DNA from: Acinetobacter sp. A47
GTDB taxonomy: Bacteria; Pseudomonadota; Gammaproteobacteria; Pseudomonadales; Moraxellaceae
Assembly: GCF_000805455.1 (NCBI RefSeq)
Contig: NZ_JSUS01000044.1
Location: 124,001 to 188,000, forward strand
DNA: 64,000 nucleotides
Direction: 5' to 3'
Every line of letters begins with the position of its first letter. Within the stretch, counting starts at the first letter, position 1. Under the pieces are notes generated by a model. That model did not search any database. It was not told where the DNA came from and saw only the letters and a list, made by a program, of their open reading frames with translations. Positions 15,494-26,296 of the stretch are shown one piece after another. Position numbers and translations under genes: made by a program.

Positions 15494-18400
15494 TTATTCA
15501 TTGCTTGTTGCAGCCTTTTTCGGTGGACGTCCGCGTGGACGGCGAGGGCGGCTTGATTTCTCTTTTTCTGCATCATCTTCAGCTGTTGCATCTGCATTGC
15601 TTGCAGGTGCAGCAGCTTCGGCTTTGGCCGCAGGTTTCGCTTTTTCCGTGCCTTCGGCAGCTGCTTTGGTTGCAGTTCCGGCCTTGGCGGTTGCAGTTTC
15701 AGCTTTAGCTACCGGGGCTTCAACAGTTTCAGCCGCTACTGGGGCTAGTGCAGCAGCTTCAGTATTGGCAAGTTCCAATGGCTGTTGCTCTGGCGCTGTA
15801 ACGACCGGTTCTTCGGTAGCTGCAACTTCGGCGACTTGCACTTCCTCTTTCGGTTCGGTGCTTTGTGCAGGTGCTGCTGCCGTACTTGAAGCAATATGCG
15901 CTTCTTTGGCCTGCTCAGCTGCCAGTTTTGCTAAACGACGACGTTCACGTGGATCATTGGCCACACGTGTCGCCGGCGCTTCCGGCGGTGTTAACGCCAG
16001 TACCGGTGCAGGTTCAGCTTCTTCGGTTGGTTTCTTGCTTGGAAGCTCGGCATCACGAGTAACAGGACGCTTTTCTTCTTCGCTGGTACCAACCACAAGG
16101 CTGCTGGCATATTGCTCGGCAAACTTGACTAAAGCACGGTTAAATGTTGTCACTAAACCGAACTGCTCGATCAGGATGGTGCAGTCTTCGCCATAGACAT
16201 GACGAATCAGGCTGCCAAGCGAGTATTGAGCCAACGCCGGGATTTGCGATGGTGCAATTTTAGGCGCAGCTGCTTTCTGTGGTGCTTGAGCACCACGTTG
16301 ACGGCGACGTGAGCGTGGATCATTGCTGGCACGTTTTACCGGCGCCTGAACGGCGTCTTCAACCGGTACAGCAGGGGCTTCTTTGGCTGCAACCGGTTCT
16401 GCCTGAACAGCAGCCTTGCTTTCTGCCTTTTCAACAACAGCCGGTGCAGCTTCTGCTTTAGGCGCAGGCGCAGCGGTTTGTTGAGGGTTGAGCGCAACAA
16501 TTTCGCTCTGGCCCTGGTCGATATTGACGATCAATGCCGTGTTCATTGGCTCTGAACGCGGTGCATCTACCACATCAACTTTCACCTGTTGCGGATTGGC
16601 TGGTACTTCAGTCGCAGCAGGTGCCTCGTTTAACACGCTTGGGTCACGATGGCGGTTTGGCCGGTTCGGACGTTGCTGGTTACGGTCACGACGTGGTAAC
16701 GGCGCATTTTCATGACCTTGCGCAGCCTCATGGTGCTGTTGCTGGTTCTGCGATTCTTGTGACTGCTGACGTTTTTGCTGACGTTTTAGTTCACGTTGCT
16801 CCTGACGCTGTTCCTGACGTGACATCTGCACAACTTCTTCATGCACCTGATTTTGTTGTTCATGTGCATGTGCGTGTTGTTCACGTTGCTCTTTATGCTT
16901 GCGTTTCTTCTGGTTCTGATTTGGACGATGCGGTTTTTCGTCTTTTTCGAACTGTTCACGCGCTTCCTGTTTTACAGGGTGCTGAGACATGTAGACATTG
17001 TTGGTCGCAGGCGCTGCAGTTTCAGTAACGACTGGAGCGTGATTGACCTGACCAAACTGGCCACGGCTAACCGCACCGTTATTTACCATTTGCTCAATCG
17101 CAGCGGCAGCATTTTGAGCCGAACGAGATTGATCAGTGGTTTGTGCCTGTTTTTGCACAAACAGGTTTTCTAACCATGCACAAGGACTTGCCGATTTTTG
17201 TGCAGCAGTCTGCTGTGCCTGTTTGGCTGGTACTGCTGCCTGCTGTGCTGCTTTTTTCTGTGGAGCAGCGGCTTGATTTTGTGCAGGTGCATGGTGATGC
17301 TCTGCATCTTCCAGATGCCAGTCAGAAGACTCATAACCCAGTTCTTTTTCACTTGAACGGGTCGCTTCGGTACGTTCATAACTAGACGGTGCAAAACCGT
17401 CCGGATTGAACTGGATCTGATAGTGTGGTGTTTCCAAGTGCGGATGCGGTAATACCGTAACACGAACATTTGAAGTTTGCTCGAGGTAAACCAGACTATG
17501 GCGCTTTTCATTCAACAGGAATGCTGCAATTTCAACCGGGACTTCGACTTGAACTTCACCTTGGCGTTCACGTAACGCGATTTCTTCAACCTTACGCATG
17601 ATCGACAGTGACAATGAGCGCAAGTCACGCACCATACCGGTACCATGACAGCGTGGGCAAACGTAACCGGTTGCCTCTTCCAGGGAAGGACGTAACCGCT
17701 GGCGGCTCATTTCCATCAGGCCAAAACGCGACAGTTGACCGAACTGGATACGGGCGCGGTCGCTTTGCGTTGCTTCACGTAGTTTGGCTTCCACCATGCG
17801 CTGGTTGCGGTCTTTGGTCATGTCGATAAAGTCGATGACGACCAAACCGCCAATATCACGCAAACGCAGTTGACGTGCAATTTCTTCGGCTGCTTCCAGG
17901 TTGGTATTGAGTGCCGTTTCTTCAACATCATGACCGCGGGTTGACTTCGCCGAGTTAATATCAATCGATACCAAGGCTTCAGTCTGGTCAATCACGATTG
18001 AACCACCAGAAGGAAGTTTCACTTCACGTTCATAGGCAGTCTGGATTTGGCTTTCAATCCCGAAGTGCGCAAATAGCGGCTCGTTCAGGGTATAGGTTTT
18101 TAATTTGTCGAGCTGACGTGGCATCACTGCTTTTACGAAGTTATAGGCTTCGTTATAAGCCTGTTCGCTATCAATCAGGATTTCAGCAACATCATCACGT
18201 AAATAATCACGAATGGCACGGGTCACCACGCCTGCTTCCTGATGGACCAGCATTGGTGACGGGCCTGAACTTGCTGAACCCTGAATCTGTGCCCACAGGT
18301 CAAGCAAGTGTTGCAAGTCAAGTTGCAGTTCTTCTTGGGTACGACCAATACCAGCGGTACGAACGATCACGCTCATGCCGCGTGGCACGTTTAAAGAAGC

Positions 18401-18859
18401 CAGAATTTCTTTGAGTTCTTCACGGACAGAACCTGAAATCTGACGGCTGATCCCGCCACCTTTCGGGTTGTTTGGCATCAATACCAGGTAACGGCCGGCA
18501 AGTGAAATGAAGGTCGACAGGGCAGCACCTTTGTTGCCACGCTCTTCTTTTTCTACCTGAACCAGTAATTCAGTCCCTTCAGTAATGAGTTCACGGATAT
18601 TTGACGTTTGGCGAGGGTCTGCCTTGAAGTAGGAATTTGCGATTTCCCGCATGGACAAAAAGCCTTGACGCTGTGCGCCATACTCAACGAAAACCGCCTC
18701 TAAAGAGGGCTCAACGCGAGTAACATGACCTTTATAGATATTTGATTTTTTTTGTTCACGAGTACGATTTTCTAAATCGAAATCGTAAAGACGATTACCA
18801 GTGATAAGTGCAACGCGAACTTCTTCGGCGTGGGTTGCATTAATCAACATACGTTTCAT
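15494..18859 (-). CDS. rne: Ribonuclease E
   Basis: RNase E is the main endonuclease of mRNA decay and of rRNA and tRNA processing. The 1121-aa product starts [19 protein letters not shown], then has the S1 domain (about residues 36-119), the catalytic core with Asp residues in [11 protein letters not shown] and VVIDFIDMT, and the zinc-link [10 protein letters not shown] near residue 404, which holds the tetramer. Beyond about residue 520 the chain becomes low-complexity, rich in Q, A, E and P, with arginine-rich stretches ([14 protein letters not shown]), the expected RNA-binding and degradosome scaffold. This tail is long even for the family. A 788-bp region with hairpins precedes the gene. 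Confidence 0.96.
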   Translation of the reverse strand: MKRMLINATHAEEVRVALITGNRLYDFDLENRTREQKKSNIYKGHVTRVEPSLEAVFVEYGAQRQGFLSMREIANSYFKADPRQTSNIRELITEGTELLVQVEKEERGNKGAALSTFISLAGRYLVLMPNNPKGGGISRQISGSVREELKEILASLNVPRGMSVIVRTAGIGRTQEELQLDLQHLLDLWAQIQGSASSGPSPMLVHQEAGVVTRAIRDYLRDDVAEILIDSEQAYNEAYNFVKAVMPRQLDKLKTYTLNEPLFAHFGIESQIQTAYEREVKLPSGGSIVIDQTEALVSIDINSAKSTRGHDVEETALNTNLEAAEEIARQLRLRDIGGLVVIDFIDMTKDRNQRMVEAKLREATQSDRARIQFGQLSRFGLMEMSRQRLRPSLEEATGYVCPRCHGTGMVRDLRSLSLSIMRKVEEIALRERQGEVQVEVPVEIAAFLLNEKRHSLVYLEQTSNVRVTVLPHPHLETPHYQIQFNPDGFAPSSYERTEATRSSEKELGYESSDWHLEDAEHHHAPAQNQAAAPQKKAAQQAAVPAKQAQQTAAQKSASPCAWLENLFVQKQAQTTDQSRSAQNAAAAIEQMVNNGAVSRGQFGQVNHAPVVTETAAPATNNVYMSQHPVKQEAREQFEKDEKPHRPNQNQKKRKHKEQREQHAHAHEQQNQVHEEVVQMSRQEQRQEQRELKRQQKRQQSQESQNQQQHHEAAQGHENAPLPRRDRNQQRPNRPNRHRDPSVLNEAPAATEVPANPQQVKVDVVDAPRSEPMNTALIVNIDQGQSEIVALNPQQTAAPAPKAEAAPAVVEKAESKAAVQAEPVAAKEAPAVPVEDAVQAPVKRASNDPRSRRRQRGAQAPQKAAAPKIAPSQIPALAQYSLGSLIRHVYGEDCTILIEQFGLVTTFNRALVKFAEQYASSLVVGTSEEEKRPVTRDAELPSKKPTEEAEPAPVLALTPPEAPATRVANDPRERRRLAKLAAEQAKEAHIASSTAAAPAQSTEPKEEVQVAEVAATEEPVVTAPEQQPLELANTEAAALAPVAAETVEAPVAKAETATAKAGTATKAAAEGTEKAKPAAKAEAAAPASNADATAEDDAEKEKSSRPRRPRGRPPKKAATSNE

Positions 18860-19647
18860 GGGTGTGACACCTAGTAGTGATGCACATCAACAACAAGCCC
18901 AATATTTTCGAGCAAACATCAAATTGGCGCGATCAAGACTCAGAAGCAACTTTGTGTAGGAAGCTCTGAAACCACTGACTGTAAGTATCCAGCTGGGGCT
19001 TTGACTCGGTTATTTTGATGTCGGCAATATTGCTTCAATCTTCGATCTGTTGCTATTTCATTTATGTCTTGCATCTGTGAAATATCACCAGATCCGACAT
19101 AATCAAAGTTTCCTGTACGCTTCACTGGCGGGTGAGCGGTGCATTGGATGGTGACTTTCACTGTCATTAAGCATTGAAGTCGATCCATCTGGAAGTCTTG
19201 ATACGGAATGATCATCGTATCTCTGCCTGGCAGTTCCAATGCATCAACGCTTTAGCCTGAATGCGACATCAGGGAGCAAATTGTCTGATGTGGATCAGTT
19301 TACGTTTAATAACCAGCAAATTGCTGGCGACATATTTTTTCTGAACAAACTGTATGTGCAGATGCACAATTAAACGCAACAGTTTGCCATTTTGCCGATA
19401 TAATAAGCCTTCGGCGTCGGCATAATTCTTTAGGACCTATCCGAGCTATTGGTGAATATCTTATCGATTTAAAATTTTATCTAAATAAAATTTCTGATTT
19501 GATGATCACTTACGGTGGTATCCGTGCGCTGAATATACCAAACCTTGCAGCATCTGCCTATGGGCTAAGTTTAGGTTTCTTGTGAAATAACTTAGCTAAA
19601 TGATCAATTTTTAATCGTATTTAGCAAATCTTGGATGAATCGAGCGT
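18860..19647. promoter_or_regulatory. Long divergent region: rne leader and rluC promoter
   Basis: This 788-bp stretch lies between divergent rne and rluC. Three perfect hairpins lie in tandem: 7 bp at 19266-19272/19285-19291, 7 bp at 19313-19327 and 6 bp at 19355-19368. If they belong to the rne leader they are candidates for the autoregulatory structures known from other RNase E mRNAs. A minus-strand frame at 18940-19239 (TTG start) and a plus-strand frame at about 19434-19586 stay open but have no ribosome site or recognised homologue. TATAAT at 19399-19404 is a possible -10 element for a rightward transcript. Confidence 0.45.
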
Positions 19648-20580
19648 ATGAATTCTACACAACAATGGCAAAGTGTCACTTGGTTTGACGTGGATGAGCA
19701 TCAAGACGGGCAGCGAATCGATAACTTTTTATTTACCCGCCTAAAAGGTGTTCCAAAAAGCCGGATCTACCGTTTGATTCGTGAAGGACAAGTACGCGTA
19801 AACAAAAAAAGAATAAAAGCAGAAACGCGTTTGAACATAGGTGACCAGATCCGTGTCGCACCAATCCGTTATGAACAGAAGGACGAGACGGCTGCACCTG
19901 TCAGCGATAGCGTGGCACAAAGCCTGCTGAGCCGGGTGGTGTATGAAGATGAAGGCTTGCTGGTGGTCAATAAGCCTTCTGGCATTGCCGTACATGGCGG
20001 CAGTGGTGTGGCTTATGGCCTGATCGAAGCATTACGGGCTGCAACCGGCAAAAAATATCTGGAACTGATTCACCGGATTGACCGCGATACCTCGGGACTG
20101 GTGATGGTCAGTAAAAAGCGCAGTACCTTAAAATTGCTACAGGACCTGCTACGTGAACACAAGATCCAGAAAACCTACGCGGCCATTGTCAAAGGACAGG
20201 TCAGTCTGGACCGGCAAATGATTGATGCGCCATTATTGCGTTATGAGCTGGCCAATGGCGAGCGTCGCGTGCGTGTGACCTCTGAAGGCAAGCCGAGCAA
20301 GACCGACTGGAAAGTGGTGGAGCGCTTTAAGGCAGCAACACTGGTTCATGCTTCACCTTTATCAGGCCGTACCCATCAAATCCGTGTGCATGGTTTAAGT
20401 ATTGGCCATCCTTTGCTGGGTGACGATAAATATGGACACAATACGGTGTATAACGGCCCGGCGGCACGCCGTTTGTGCCTGCATGCCATGCGTCTGGAAA
20501 TTCCGAATTATCCCGTGATTGAAGCCCCGATGCCTGAAGATATGCAGCAGGTGATTGACGAGTTGAGAAAGCAGAAATGA
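19648..20580 (+). CDS. rluC: 23S rRNA pseudouridine synthase RluC
   Basis: RluC isomerises uridines 955, 2504 and 2580 of 23S rRNA. The 310-aa product has an N-terminal S4 RNA-binding domain (GQRIDNFLFTRLKGVPKSRIYRLI...GQVRVN, residues about 15-75) and the RluA-family catalytic domain with the active-site motif HRIDRDTSGLVMV near residue 142. LSGRTHQIRVH and HPLLGDDKYG are the later conserved segments. It overlaps the following HAD gene by four bases (ATGA). It is divergent from rne, an arrangement also found in enterobacteria. Confidence 0.95.
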   Translation: MNSTQQWQSVTWFDVDEHQDGQRIDNFLFTRLKGVPKSRIYRLIREGQVRVNKKRIKAETRLNIGDQIRVAPIRYEQKDETAAPVSDSVAQSLLSRVVYEDEGLLVVNKPSGIAVHGGSGVAYGLIEALRAATGKKYLELIHRIDRDTSGLVMVSKKRSTLKLLQDLLREHKIQKTYAAIVKGQVSLDRQMIDAPLLRYELANGERRVRVTSEGKPSKTDWKVVERFKAATLVHASPLSGRTHQIRVHGLSIGHPLLGDDKYGHNTVYNGPAARRLCLHAMRLEIPNYPVIEAPMPEDMQQVIDELRKQK

Positions 20581-21260
20581 AGCAGAAAATAGAACTCATC
20601 ATTTTCGATTGGGATGGTACCCTGTTCGACTCGGTTGGTCAGATCGTGGCAAGTTTGCAATATGCAGCGCAGCAATTCGAACAGCCACTGACCGATGAAG
20701 CCGCGAAAAGTATTATTGGTCTGGGTTTGCCTGAAGTGATGCAGATCCTGTTTCCACAGGTGCCGCATTTGCATCAGGAGCTTTTGCAATGTTATGCCGA
20801 CCATTATGTGGCAAACTCGAAAGGCGATGTCTGGTTTAATGGGGTCGCTGAACTATTGATGGATTTAAAGCAGCAAGGTCTCAAGCTGGCAGTGGCAACC
20901 GGTAAAAGCCGTAAGGGACTTGATCGTGTATTGGCGCAAACCAATAGTCATGCATTGTTCGACATTACCCGTGCTGCCAGTGAAACCAAATCCAAGCCGG
21001 ACCCTTTGATGTTGCAGGAAATTCTGGCCGAGATGGATGTCGCGGCCGAGCATGCGATTATGGTGGGAGATACCAGCTACGATCTGGAAATGGCGCAAAA
21101 CCTGAATATGCCGCGTATCGGGGTGAGTTATGGCGTGCACAGTATTGAAACTTTGCAACAGTATCAGCCTTTAACCATCGCACATCATGTACAGGAACTG
21201 CATCATTATTTACAAAGCCTGCTGCAGGTTGCCGATTTAACGGAAAGTTCATCGGTTTGA
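20577..21260 (+). CDS. HAD-IA family hydrolase (phosphoglycolate phosphatase-like)
   Basis: The 227-aa protein is a HAD-superfamily phosphatase: motif I FDWDGTLFDSV at residues 9-19, motif II in LAVATGKSR, a lysine in SKPDPLML and the metal-binding acidic pair in MVGDTSYDLEMA near residue 160. The cap type fits subfamily IA, like Gph. The natural substrate is unknown. The start overlaps the rluC stop, so the two proteins are translated from one message. Confidence 0.9.
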   Translation: MKQKIELIIFDWDGTLFDSVGQIVASLQYAAQQFEQPLTDEAAKSIIGLGLPEVMQILFPQVPHLHQELLQCYADHYVANSKGDVWFNGVAELLMDLKQQGLKLAVATGKSRKGLDRVLAQTNSHALFDITRAASETKSKPDPLMLQEILAEMDVAAEHAIMVGDTSYDLEMAQNLNMPRIGVSYGVHSIETLQQYQPLTIAHHVQELHHYLQSLLQVADLTESSSV

Positions 21261-21326
21261 AATAACCTAAAATAGCCAGAGGGGAGCGCGTGCTTTCCCT
21301 TTATTTATAATAACAACAGGGACTGT

Positions 21327-22022
21327 ATGAGCCGATCAATACGCTTGCTCAATCTATTACAACTCCTCCGGGAATATCGCTATCCGGTTACAGCGCAAGT
21401 CTTGGCAGAGCGTTTGCAGATTAGCCAGCGCAGTGTGTATCGTGATATCGAGACACTACGCGCGCAAGGGGTAAGCATTGATGCGGCGGCAGGGCTGGGG
21501 TTCCAGCTTAAAGAAGATTTTCTATTACCGCCGATGACCCTGAATGAAACCGAGATCGAGGCCATCTTTCTGGCCTTGAACTGGTTGAGTGAAATTCCCG
21601 ATCTGGCTTTAAAATCGGCCTCGACTTCGGTGCTGGCCAAGCTCAATGCGGTACTGCCTGAACATTGCCGGCAGTTGCTCCAGCACACGACCTTACGTTC
21701 CATCAATGCCTGGTTACCTGTAGATGAAAAGCTGGTCGAACAAGTCCGTCTGGCCATCCGCCAGCAAGTCAAGATTGTAGTGGATTATGCCGATGAGCAG
21801 CAGCGTATCAGTTCCCGTACTGTGTGGCCTTTTGCCTTAGGGTATTTTAATGATCGGATTGTACTGGCCGCATGGTGCGAATTGAGGCATAGTTTTCGGC
21901 ACTTCCGGATTGACCGTATCCGGCAGCTTAGTCTGAGTCAGGAGCTTTATCCGCAATTCAAGCAGCAACTGTTTCAGCAATGGTGGCGGCAAGAGGTGTG
22001 TTCGACTACTGACAGAAACTGA
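21327..22022 (+). CDS. HTH-WYL family transcriptional regulator (YafY-like)
   Basis: This 231-aa protein has an N-terminal winged helix (about residues 1-60: LLQLLREYRYPVTAQVLAERL, then QISQRSVYRDIETLRAQG) and a WYL-type ligand-binding domain around residues 130-205, with WPFALGYFNDRIVLAAWCELR and a FRHFRIDRI end. YafY-like regulators respond to an unknown ligand. The glutathione S-transferase gene begins 52 bases downstream on the same strand, so they are probably functionally linked. Confidence 0.88.
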   Translation: MSRSIRLLNLLQLLREYRYPVTAQVLAERLQISQRSVYRDIETLRAQGVSIDAAAGLGFQLKEDFLLPPMTLNETEIEAIFLALNWLSEIPDLALKSASTSVLAKLNAVLPEHCRQLLQHTTLRSINAWLPVDEKLVEQVRLAIRQQVKIVVDYADEQQRISSRTVWPFALGYFNDRIVLAAWCELRHSFRHFRIDRIRQLSLSQELYPQFKQQLFQQWWRQEVCSTTDRN

Positions 22023-22074
22023 CAATCCAGACAATTAAATTGAAATAACAATAACTCACCAAGGATATATCAAC

Positions 22075-22683
22075 ATGGCTCTTAAACTTTATACCAATAA
22101 TTTCTCTCGTGGCGTCGTGGTGGACTGGCTACTGATCGAACTGGGTGTGCAATGTGAGCGCATCGAGGTCGCCTTCCAGACCGAAATGAAAGCGCCGGAA
22201 TATTTGAAAATCAATCCCTTTGGCAAGGTTCCTGTACTGGTAGATGGGGATGTGGTGGTCTATGAGCTGGATGCAATCTGTGCCTATCTGGCAGACAAGT
22301 TTGCAGATAAAGGTCTGGCACCTGCACTCGATGACCCCAAACGTGGTCTGTATTACCGCTGGTTGTTCTTTATCTCGGGGCCTTGGGAGGCTGCTTCGAC
22401 CAATAAGATGCTCGGTGTTGAGGTCAAACCGGATCAGAAAGTTTCAGTCGGCTATGGCGACTATCAGGATGCCTACAATGCATTTGTACAGGGGCTGAGT
22501 GAGGCCGATCCGTATTTATGTGGCAAACAGTTTACCGCTGCGGATGTAACGGTTGCTGCCATGCTGTTCTGGCAGATGAAGATGGGTGAGCTTGAGTCTC
22601 ATCCTGCCATTGAACGTTATCTGGAACAGATCAGGCAACGTCCGAGTTACCAGAAGTTTGCTGCCTTTTTTAGTAATGTCTGA
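22075..22683 (+). CDS. Glutathione S-transferase family protein
   Basis: The 202-aa product has a thioredoxin-like N-terminal domain (LKLYTNNFSRGVVVDWLLIELG, then NPFGKVPVLVDGDVVVYELDAICAYLADK with the cis-Pro and the ESxAI-like segment) and an all-helical C-terminal domain ending TAADVTVAAMLFWQ. The Ser or Tyr of the N-terminal segment would activate glutathione. Substrate is unknown. It follows the WYL regulator gene, which may control it, and ends on a clear terminator. Confidence 0.9.
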   Translation: MALKLYTNNFSRGVVVDWLLIELGVQCERIEVAFQTEMKAPEYLKINPFGKVPVLVDGDVVVYELDAICAYLADKFADKGLAPALDDPKRGLYYRWLFFISGPWEAASTNKMLGVEVKPDQKVSVGYGDYQDAYNAFVQGLSEADPYLCGKQFTAADVTVAAMLFWQMKMGELESHPAIERYLEQIRQRPSYQKFAAFFSNV

Positions 22684-22699
22684 GTCATCCCCGATGACT

Positions 22700-22722
22700 A
22701 AGCCGACTTGTTCGGCTTTTTT
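22700..22722 (+). terminator. Terminator of the GST gene
   Basis: AAGCCGA (22700-22706) pairs with TCGGCTT (22712-22718), followed by T residues. Confidence 0.85.
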
Positions 22723-23022
22723 ATTTGCCCAAACACAGGCATAAACTAAAAATCTCCTTGAAAACGTGTACTTTAATGGGGAGATGGAATTGTCACCAAG
22801 CCTTATTAGTTGCGTAAAATTGTGTTGACTCGGCTGTAGAAAATCAGCATAACTAAAAACCTTATGTTAGGATCAAAGACCGGTCATGGTGTGATGAAAT
22901 GCCATTTTTATCTTCAAGAAAATCATGCCGCTTAAGCATGTGAGCATTGCCAAGAACATCATAATCACAGGGACATAACATAATGAAGCTCATGCGATCA
23001 GATTCCACCACAGAAGAAGTAC
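22723..23022. promoter_or_regulatory. Intergenic region with candidate promoter at 22825-22853
   Basis: This 300-bp stretch has no supported gene. TTGACT (22825-22830) and CATAAC (22848-22853) are 17 bases apart and could drive the metallo-hydrolase gene, leaving a leader of about 160 bases. I see no other structure in it. Confidence 0.4.
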
Positions 23023-24075
23023 ATGAAAGATAAGCCGACATTAACCTATCAATTGCCGACACAATCTTGCTTGAGTCATACTTGGGTGAAACCGCCATTT
23101 CCACATGAGGCTTCTGATCATTGTGGCATAGACCGGTTTTATAATGTGCAGAAACCGTTAACGCCGTTTGACCGTAAGGGCTTGCTCAAATGGCTGGCCA
23201 CACGTAAATCGTATACCTGGAACGTAGATCGTGTTCATGAATCAAATTTGCGTAATCAAATGCTGGAACTGCCACAAAACCGACCGCATGCAGATTTGAA
23301 TAACTGGCAGATCTGGTTTGTGGGACATGCCACAATCCTGATCCAGATTGGCCCCTATAATTTCCTGACCGATCCGGTCTGGTGCGAATATGCCAGCCCG
23401 AAACAGGGCAATGGCCCGCGCCGGGTCTGTCCGGCAGGTATTGCACTGGAACACCTGCCGACCATACATGGGGTGTTATTAAGCCATAATCATTATGATC
23501 ATATGGATCTGGCAACCCTGCAATGGTTACACCAGAAATTTGAAATGCCGATTTATACCGGCTTGGGCAATGCCTACTATTTACCTAAATATTTGCATGT
23601 GATTGAGATGGACTGGTGGCAGGAAATCCCGTTTCACGATGAGCTCAAGATTGCCTATACACCAGCCCAGCATACGTCCGGACGCGGAGTACGTGACCAG
23701 AACCGGGCCTTATGGGGAGGCTTTTCCCTGCTGGCCAAGACCGGACACTGTTTTTTTGCCGGTGATACCGGTTATTCGGGGCACTTTAAGCAAATCCATG
23801 AGCGTTATGGCGATGCCAGAATGGCATTGTTACCGATAGGTGCCTATGAGCCCCGTATGCTGATGCGTTATGTGCACATGAATCCGCAAGATGCCTTTCA
23901 GGCCCATTTAGACTTGCATGCACATCGTTCACTGGCCATTCATTACCGGACCTTCCAGTTAACCGATGAAGACCGCGCTTCGCCTGAACATGAATTGCAG
24001 CAAGCCATGAAATCTTCTTCAAAACTGGTGAATCCGTTCTATTGTATCCGGGAAGGGCATTTTATCCGGGCTTAA
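23023..24075 (+). CDS. MBL-fold metal-dependent hydrolase (NAPE-PLD/UlaG-like)
   Basis: This 350-aa protein has a metallo-beta-lactamase fold of the NAPE-PLD-like branch. The metal-binding motif LLSHNHYDHMDLATL is near residue 153; later ligands appear in QHTSGRG, FFAGDTGYSGHF and the final LAIHYRTFQ. Relatives in bacteria are poorly characterised, although some act on N-acyl phospholipids. The conserved N-terminal segment WFVGHATILIQIGPYNFLTDP matches the subgroup. No signal peptide is visible. It is a single gene ending on the terminator shared with catalase. Confidence 0.85.
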   Translation: MKDKPTLTYQLPTQSCLSHTWVKPPFPHEASDHCGIDRFYNVQKPLTPFDRKGLLKWLATRKSYTWNVDRVHESNLRNQMLELPQNRPHADLNNWQIWFVGHATILIQIGPYNFLTDPVWCEYASPKQGNGPRRVCPAGIALEHLPTIHGVLLSHNHYDHMDLATLQWLHQKFEMPIYTGLGNAYYLPKYLHVIEMDWWQEIPFHDELKIAYTPAQHTSGRGVRDQNRALWGGFSLLAKTGHCFFAGDTGYSGHFKQIHERYGDARMALLPIGAYEPRMLMRYVHMNPQDAFQAHLDLHAHRSLAIHYRTFQLTDEDRASPEHELQQAMKSSSKLVNPFYCIREGHFIRA

Positions 24076-24144
24076 AGGGCGGGCGAGTGCTCTTAGATGT
24101 GTACCCGATTGACTTGCCGGTTGGGGCTAGAGTGCTAGTCCCAT

Positions 24145-24174
24145 AAAAAAAGCCATCCGAAGATGGCTTTTTTT
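24145..24174. terminator. Bidirectional terminator between hydrolase and catalase genes
   Basis: GCCATC and GATGGC enclose a CGAA loop, with A7 and T7 tracts completing a 13-bp stem usable from both strands. Confidence 0.92.
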
Positions 24175-24192
24175 ATTTTATGATTTCAAGGC

Positions 24193-25713
24193 TTAAAGAA
24201 AGCTTGGTAAATGACGTGCCGGATCGGTTGCACGTGCCGCCTGTGCATCGGCAACGGTCATGCCCAGCGCCTTGGCAACCCCTTCGCCATAGGCAGGGTG
24301 GCAGGCATAGCAATTACGGATATGACGGTATTTGATAAAGTCGAGCGCATCGCCCATGGCACGTGCTGTATTGCCAAATAATGCCTCTTGTTGTTCAGGA
24401 GTCATTAACTCGAACAAGGCACGTGGCTGGCTGAAATAGTCATTATCATCTTCACGATAATCCCAGAAATCGGCATCACCATTAATTTTTAATGGAGGCT
24501 CTTTATACTGAGGCTGTTCTTGCCACTGTCCAAAGCTGTTTGGTTCGTAGTGTGGTAAACCACCGTAGTTGGCATCAATACGGCCCTGACCATCGCGGTG
24601 ATTACTATGTACCGGGCAGCGTGCAGCATTGACCGGGATCTGCTGGTAGTTTACGCCCAAACGGTAGCGTTGAGCATCGGCATAGTTAAACAGGCGCGCC
24701 TGTAACATACGGTCTGGTGAAGCGCTGATGCCTGGTACCAGATTGCTTGGGGCAAAAGCAGACTGTTCAACATCAAGGAAGAAGTTTTCAGGATTACGGT
24801 TCAGTTCAAACTCACCCACTTCAATGAGCGGATAATCGGCATGTGGCCAGACTTTGGTCAAATCAAACGGATGATAAGGTACTTTTTCCGCATCTTGTTC
24901 CGGCATGACCTGAACGAAAAGGGTCCATTTTGGATAGTCTTTACGTTCAATGGCATCGAACAAGTCACGTTGATGGCTTTCACGATCCTGACCGACCAGT
25001 TCGCCCGCCTCGGCATCTGTCAGGTTTTTAATGCCCTGTTGGGTTCTAAAGTGGAATTTCACCCAGAAACGCTCATTGGCTGCATTGATGAAGCTGTAGG
25101 TGTGGCTACTAAAACCATGCATATGGCGATAGCTGGCAGGAATACCACGATCTGACATGACAATGGTGACCTGATGCAAGGCTTCTGGCAGTAATGTCCA
25201 GAAATCCCAGTTATTGGTTGCACTGCGCATGTTGGTTTTCGGGTCACGTTTGACCGCTTTGTTTAAATCCGGGAATTTACGCGGGTCACGCAAGAAGAAT
25301 ACCGGGGTGTTATTGCCCACCATATCCCAGTTACCTTCTTCGGTATAAAACTTCAGGGCGAAACCACGAATGTCACGCTCTGCATCTGCTGCACCACGTT
25401 CACCGGCAACGGTGGTGAAACGGGCAAACATTTCGGTTTTTTTACCGATTTCACTAAAGATCTTGGCGCGGGTATAGCGGGTAATGTCATGGGTAACCGT
25501 AAAGGTACCAAATGCACCCGAACCCTTGGCATGCATACGACGTTCTGGAATGACTTCACGGACAAAGTTGGCAAGTTTTTCATTTAGCCATAAATCCTGG
25601 GCTAATAAGGGGCCTCTGGCACCTGCGGTCATACTGTTCTGGTTGTCTACAACGGGAGCACCAAAATCAGTAGTCAGGTGGCTATAAGGACATTTTTTTT
25701 CGTCTTGGCTCAT
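24193..25713 (-). CDS. Catalase (small-subunit, heme-containing; KatA type)
   Basis: This 506-aa monofunctional heme catalase converts hydrogen peroxide to water and oxygen. The distal histidine lies in [15 protein letters not shown] near residue 60, the distal asparagine in [15 protein letters not shown] near residue 133, and the proximal heme tyrosine in [14 protein letters not shown] near residue 343. Length and motifs fit the small-subunit clade 3, to which KatA enzymes belong. The N-terminal [12 protein letters not shown] has no signal peptide, so it is cytoplasmic. It is transcribed alone from the long region to its right. Confidence 0.95.
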   Translation of the reverse strand: MSQDEKKCPYSHLTTDFGAPVVDNQNSMTAGARGPLLAQDLWLNEKLANFVREVIPERRMHAKGSGAFGTFTVTHDITRYTRAKIFSEIGKKTEMFARFTTVAGERGAADAERDIRGFALKFYTEEGNWDMVGNNTPVFFLRDPRKFPDLNKAVKRDPKTNMRSATNNWDFWTLLPEALHQVTIVMSDRGIPASYRHMHGFSSHTYSFINAANERFWVKFHFRTQQGIKNLTDAEAGELVGQDRESHQRDLFDAIERKDYPKWTLFVQVMPEQDAEKVPYHPFDLTKVWPHADYPLIEVGEFELNRNPENFFLDVEQSAFAPSNLVPGISASPDRMLQARLFNYADAQRYRLGVNYQQIPVNAARCPVHSNHRDGQGRIDANYGGLPHYEPNSFGQWQEQPQYKEPPLKINGDADFWDYREDDNDYFSQPRALFELMTPEQQEALFGNTARAMGDALDFIKYRHIRNCYACHPAYGEGVAKALGMTVADAQAARATDPARHLPSFL

Positions 25714-26296
25714 GTTCTATCTCCATCAAGATGACCGGTGAGCGAGGTCATCTCAACTGTTTGACCGTTCAAAGATATGGGGACTGCACTGCTTTATATA
25801 CAAACTGGGTATCGAAACTTCAGATGCCTAAATGATGTTTGCCTTGAATCAGTTCAGCCTTTGTATTTTTACTCTAGGTTGATGAAAGCTTTTTTTCCAA
25901 TGGATTAAAGTTGATGTCATAAATGCTTTATTCGATTAAAGCTGTCTAAATCTTAAACTTGAGTTGAGCTGTTGTAGATATAAAAATTGTTAAAAAAGCT
26001 GGAAAACTTTTGAAAAATAAAAGTTTTATTCTTAACTTTTACAACCCTGCCAAGAGTTGTAAAGGCTAAAAAGGTACAGATAAACCGGTGCCCGGGTTCA
26101 CTTGAAAAACTGCTGTTTTCCCTGTTGCAGTTGTGTAAAGCGGCCTGTAGCGACCGAAAGCCATGCCGGCATACCACTGGTTGAGGAAAAGACGTCATTG
26201 GACTGGCCACAAAGGATTGGGTTGAAAATATGTAAGTGTTCATGATTTTAAGGCAGGACATGTTATGTTGGGCGTTTTCTTGATGAGATAACAACA
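25714..26296. other. Divergent intergenic region with two AT-rich hairpins
   Basis: This 583-bp region separates catalase (leftward) from the YbaY-like lipoprotein gene (rightward). Two perfect inverted repeats lie close together: 9 bp at 26003-26011/26019-26027 and 8 bp at 26038-26045/26056-26063. A minus-strand frame at 25953-26297 is open for 114 codons but overlaps the lipoprotein start and looks like chance. Both promoters must lie here; I could not assign an OxyR site with confidence. Confidence 0.4.

Noticed and set aside
15456..16196. A 246-codon plus-strand frame opposite rne
   Set aside because: It is the shadow of the Ala/Glu/Gln-rich rne tail, with a Ser/Ala-rich composition and no ribosome site.
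18940..19239. A 99-codon minus-strand frame in the rne leader
   Set aside because: It needs a TTG start, has no ribosome site, and sits inside the likely leader. Kept only as a note.
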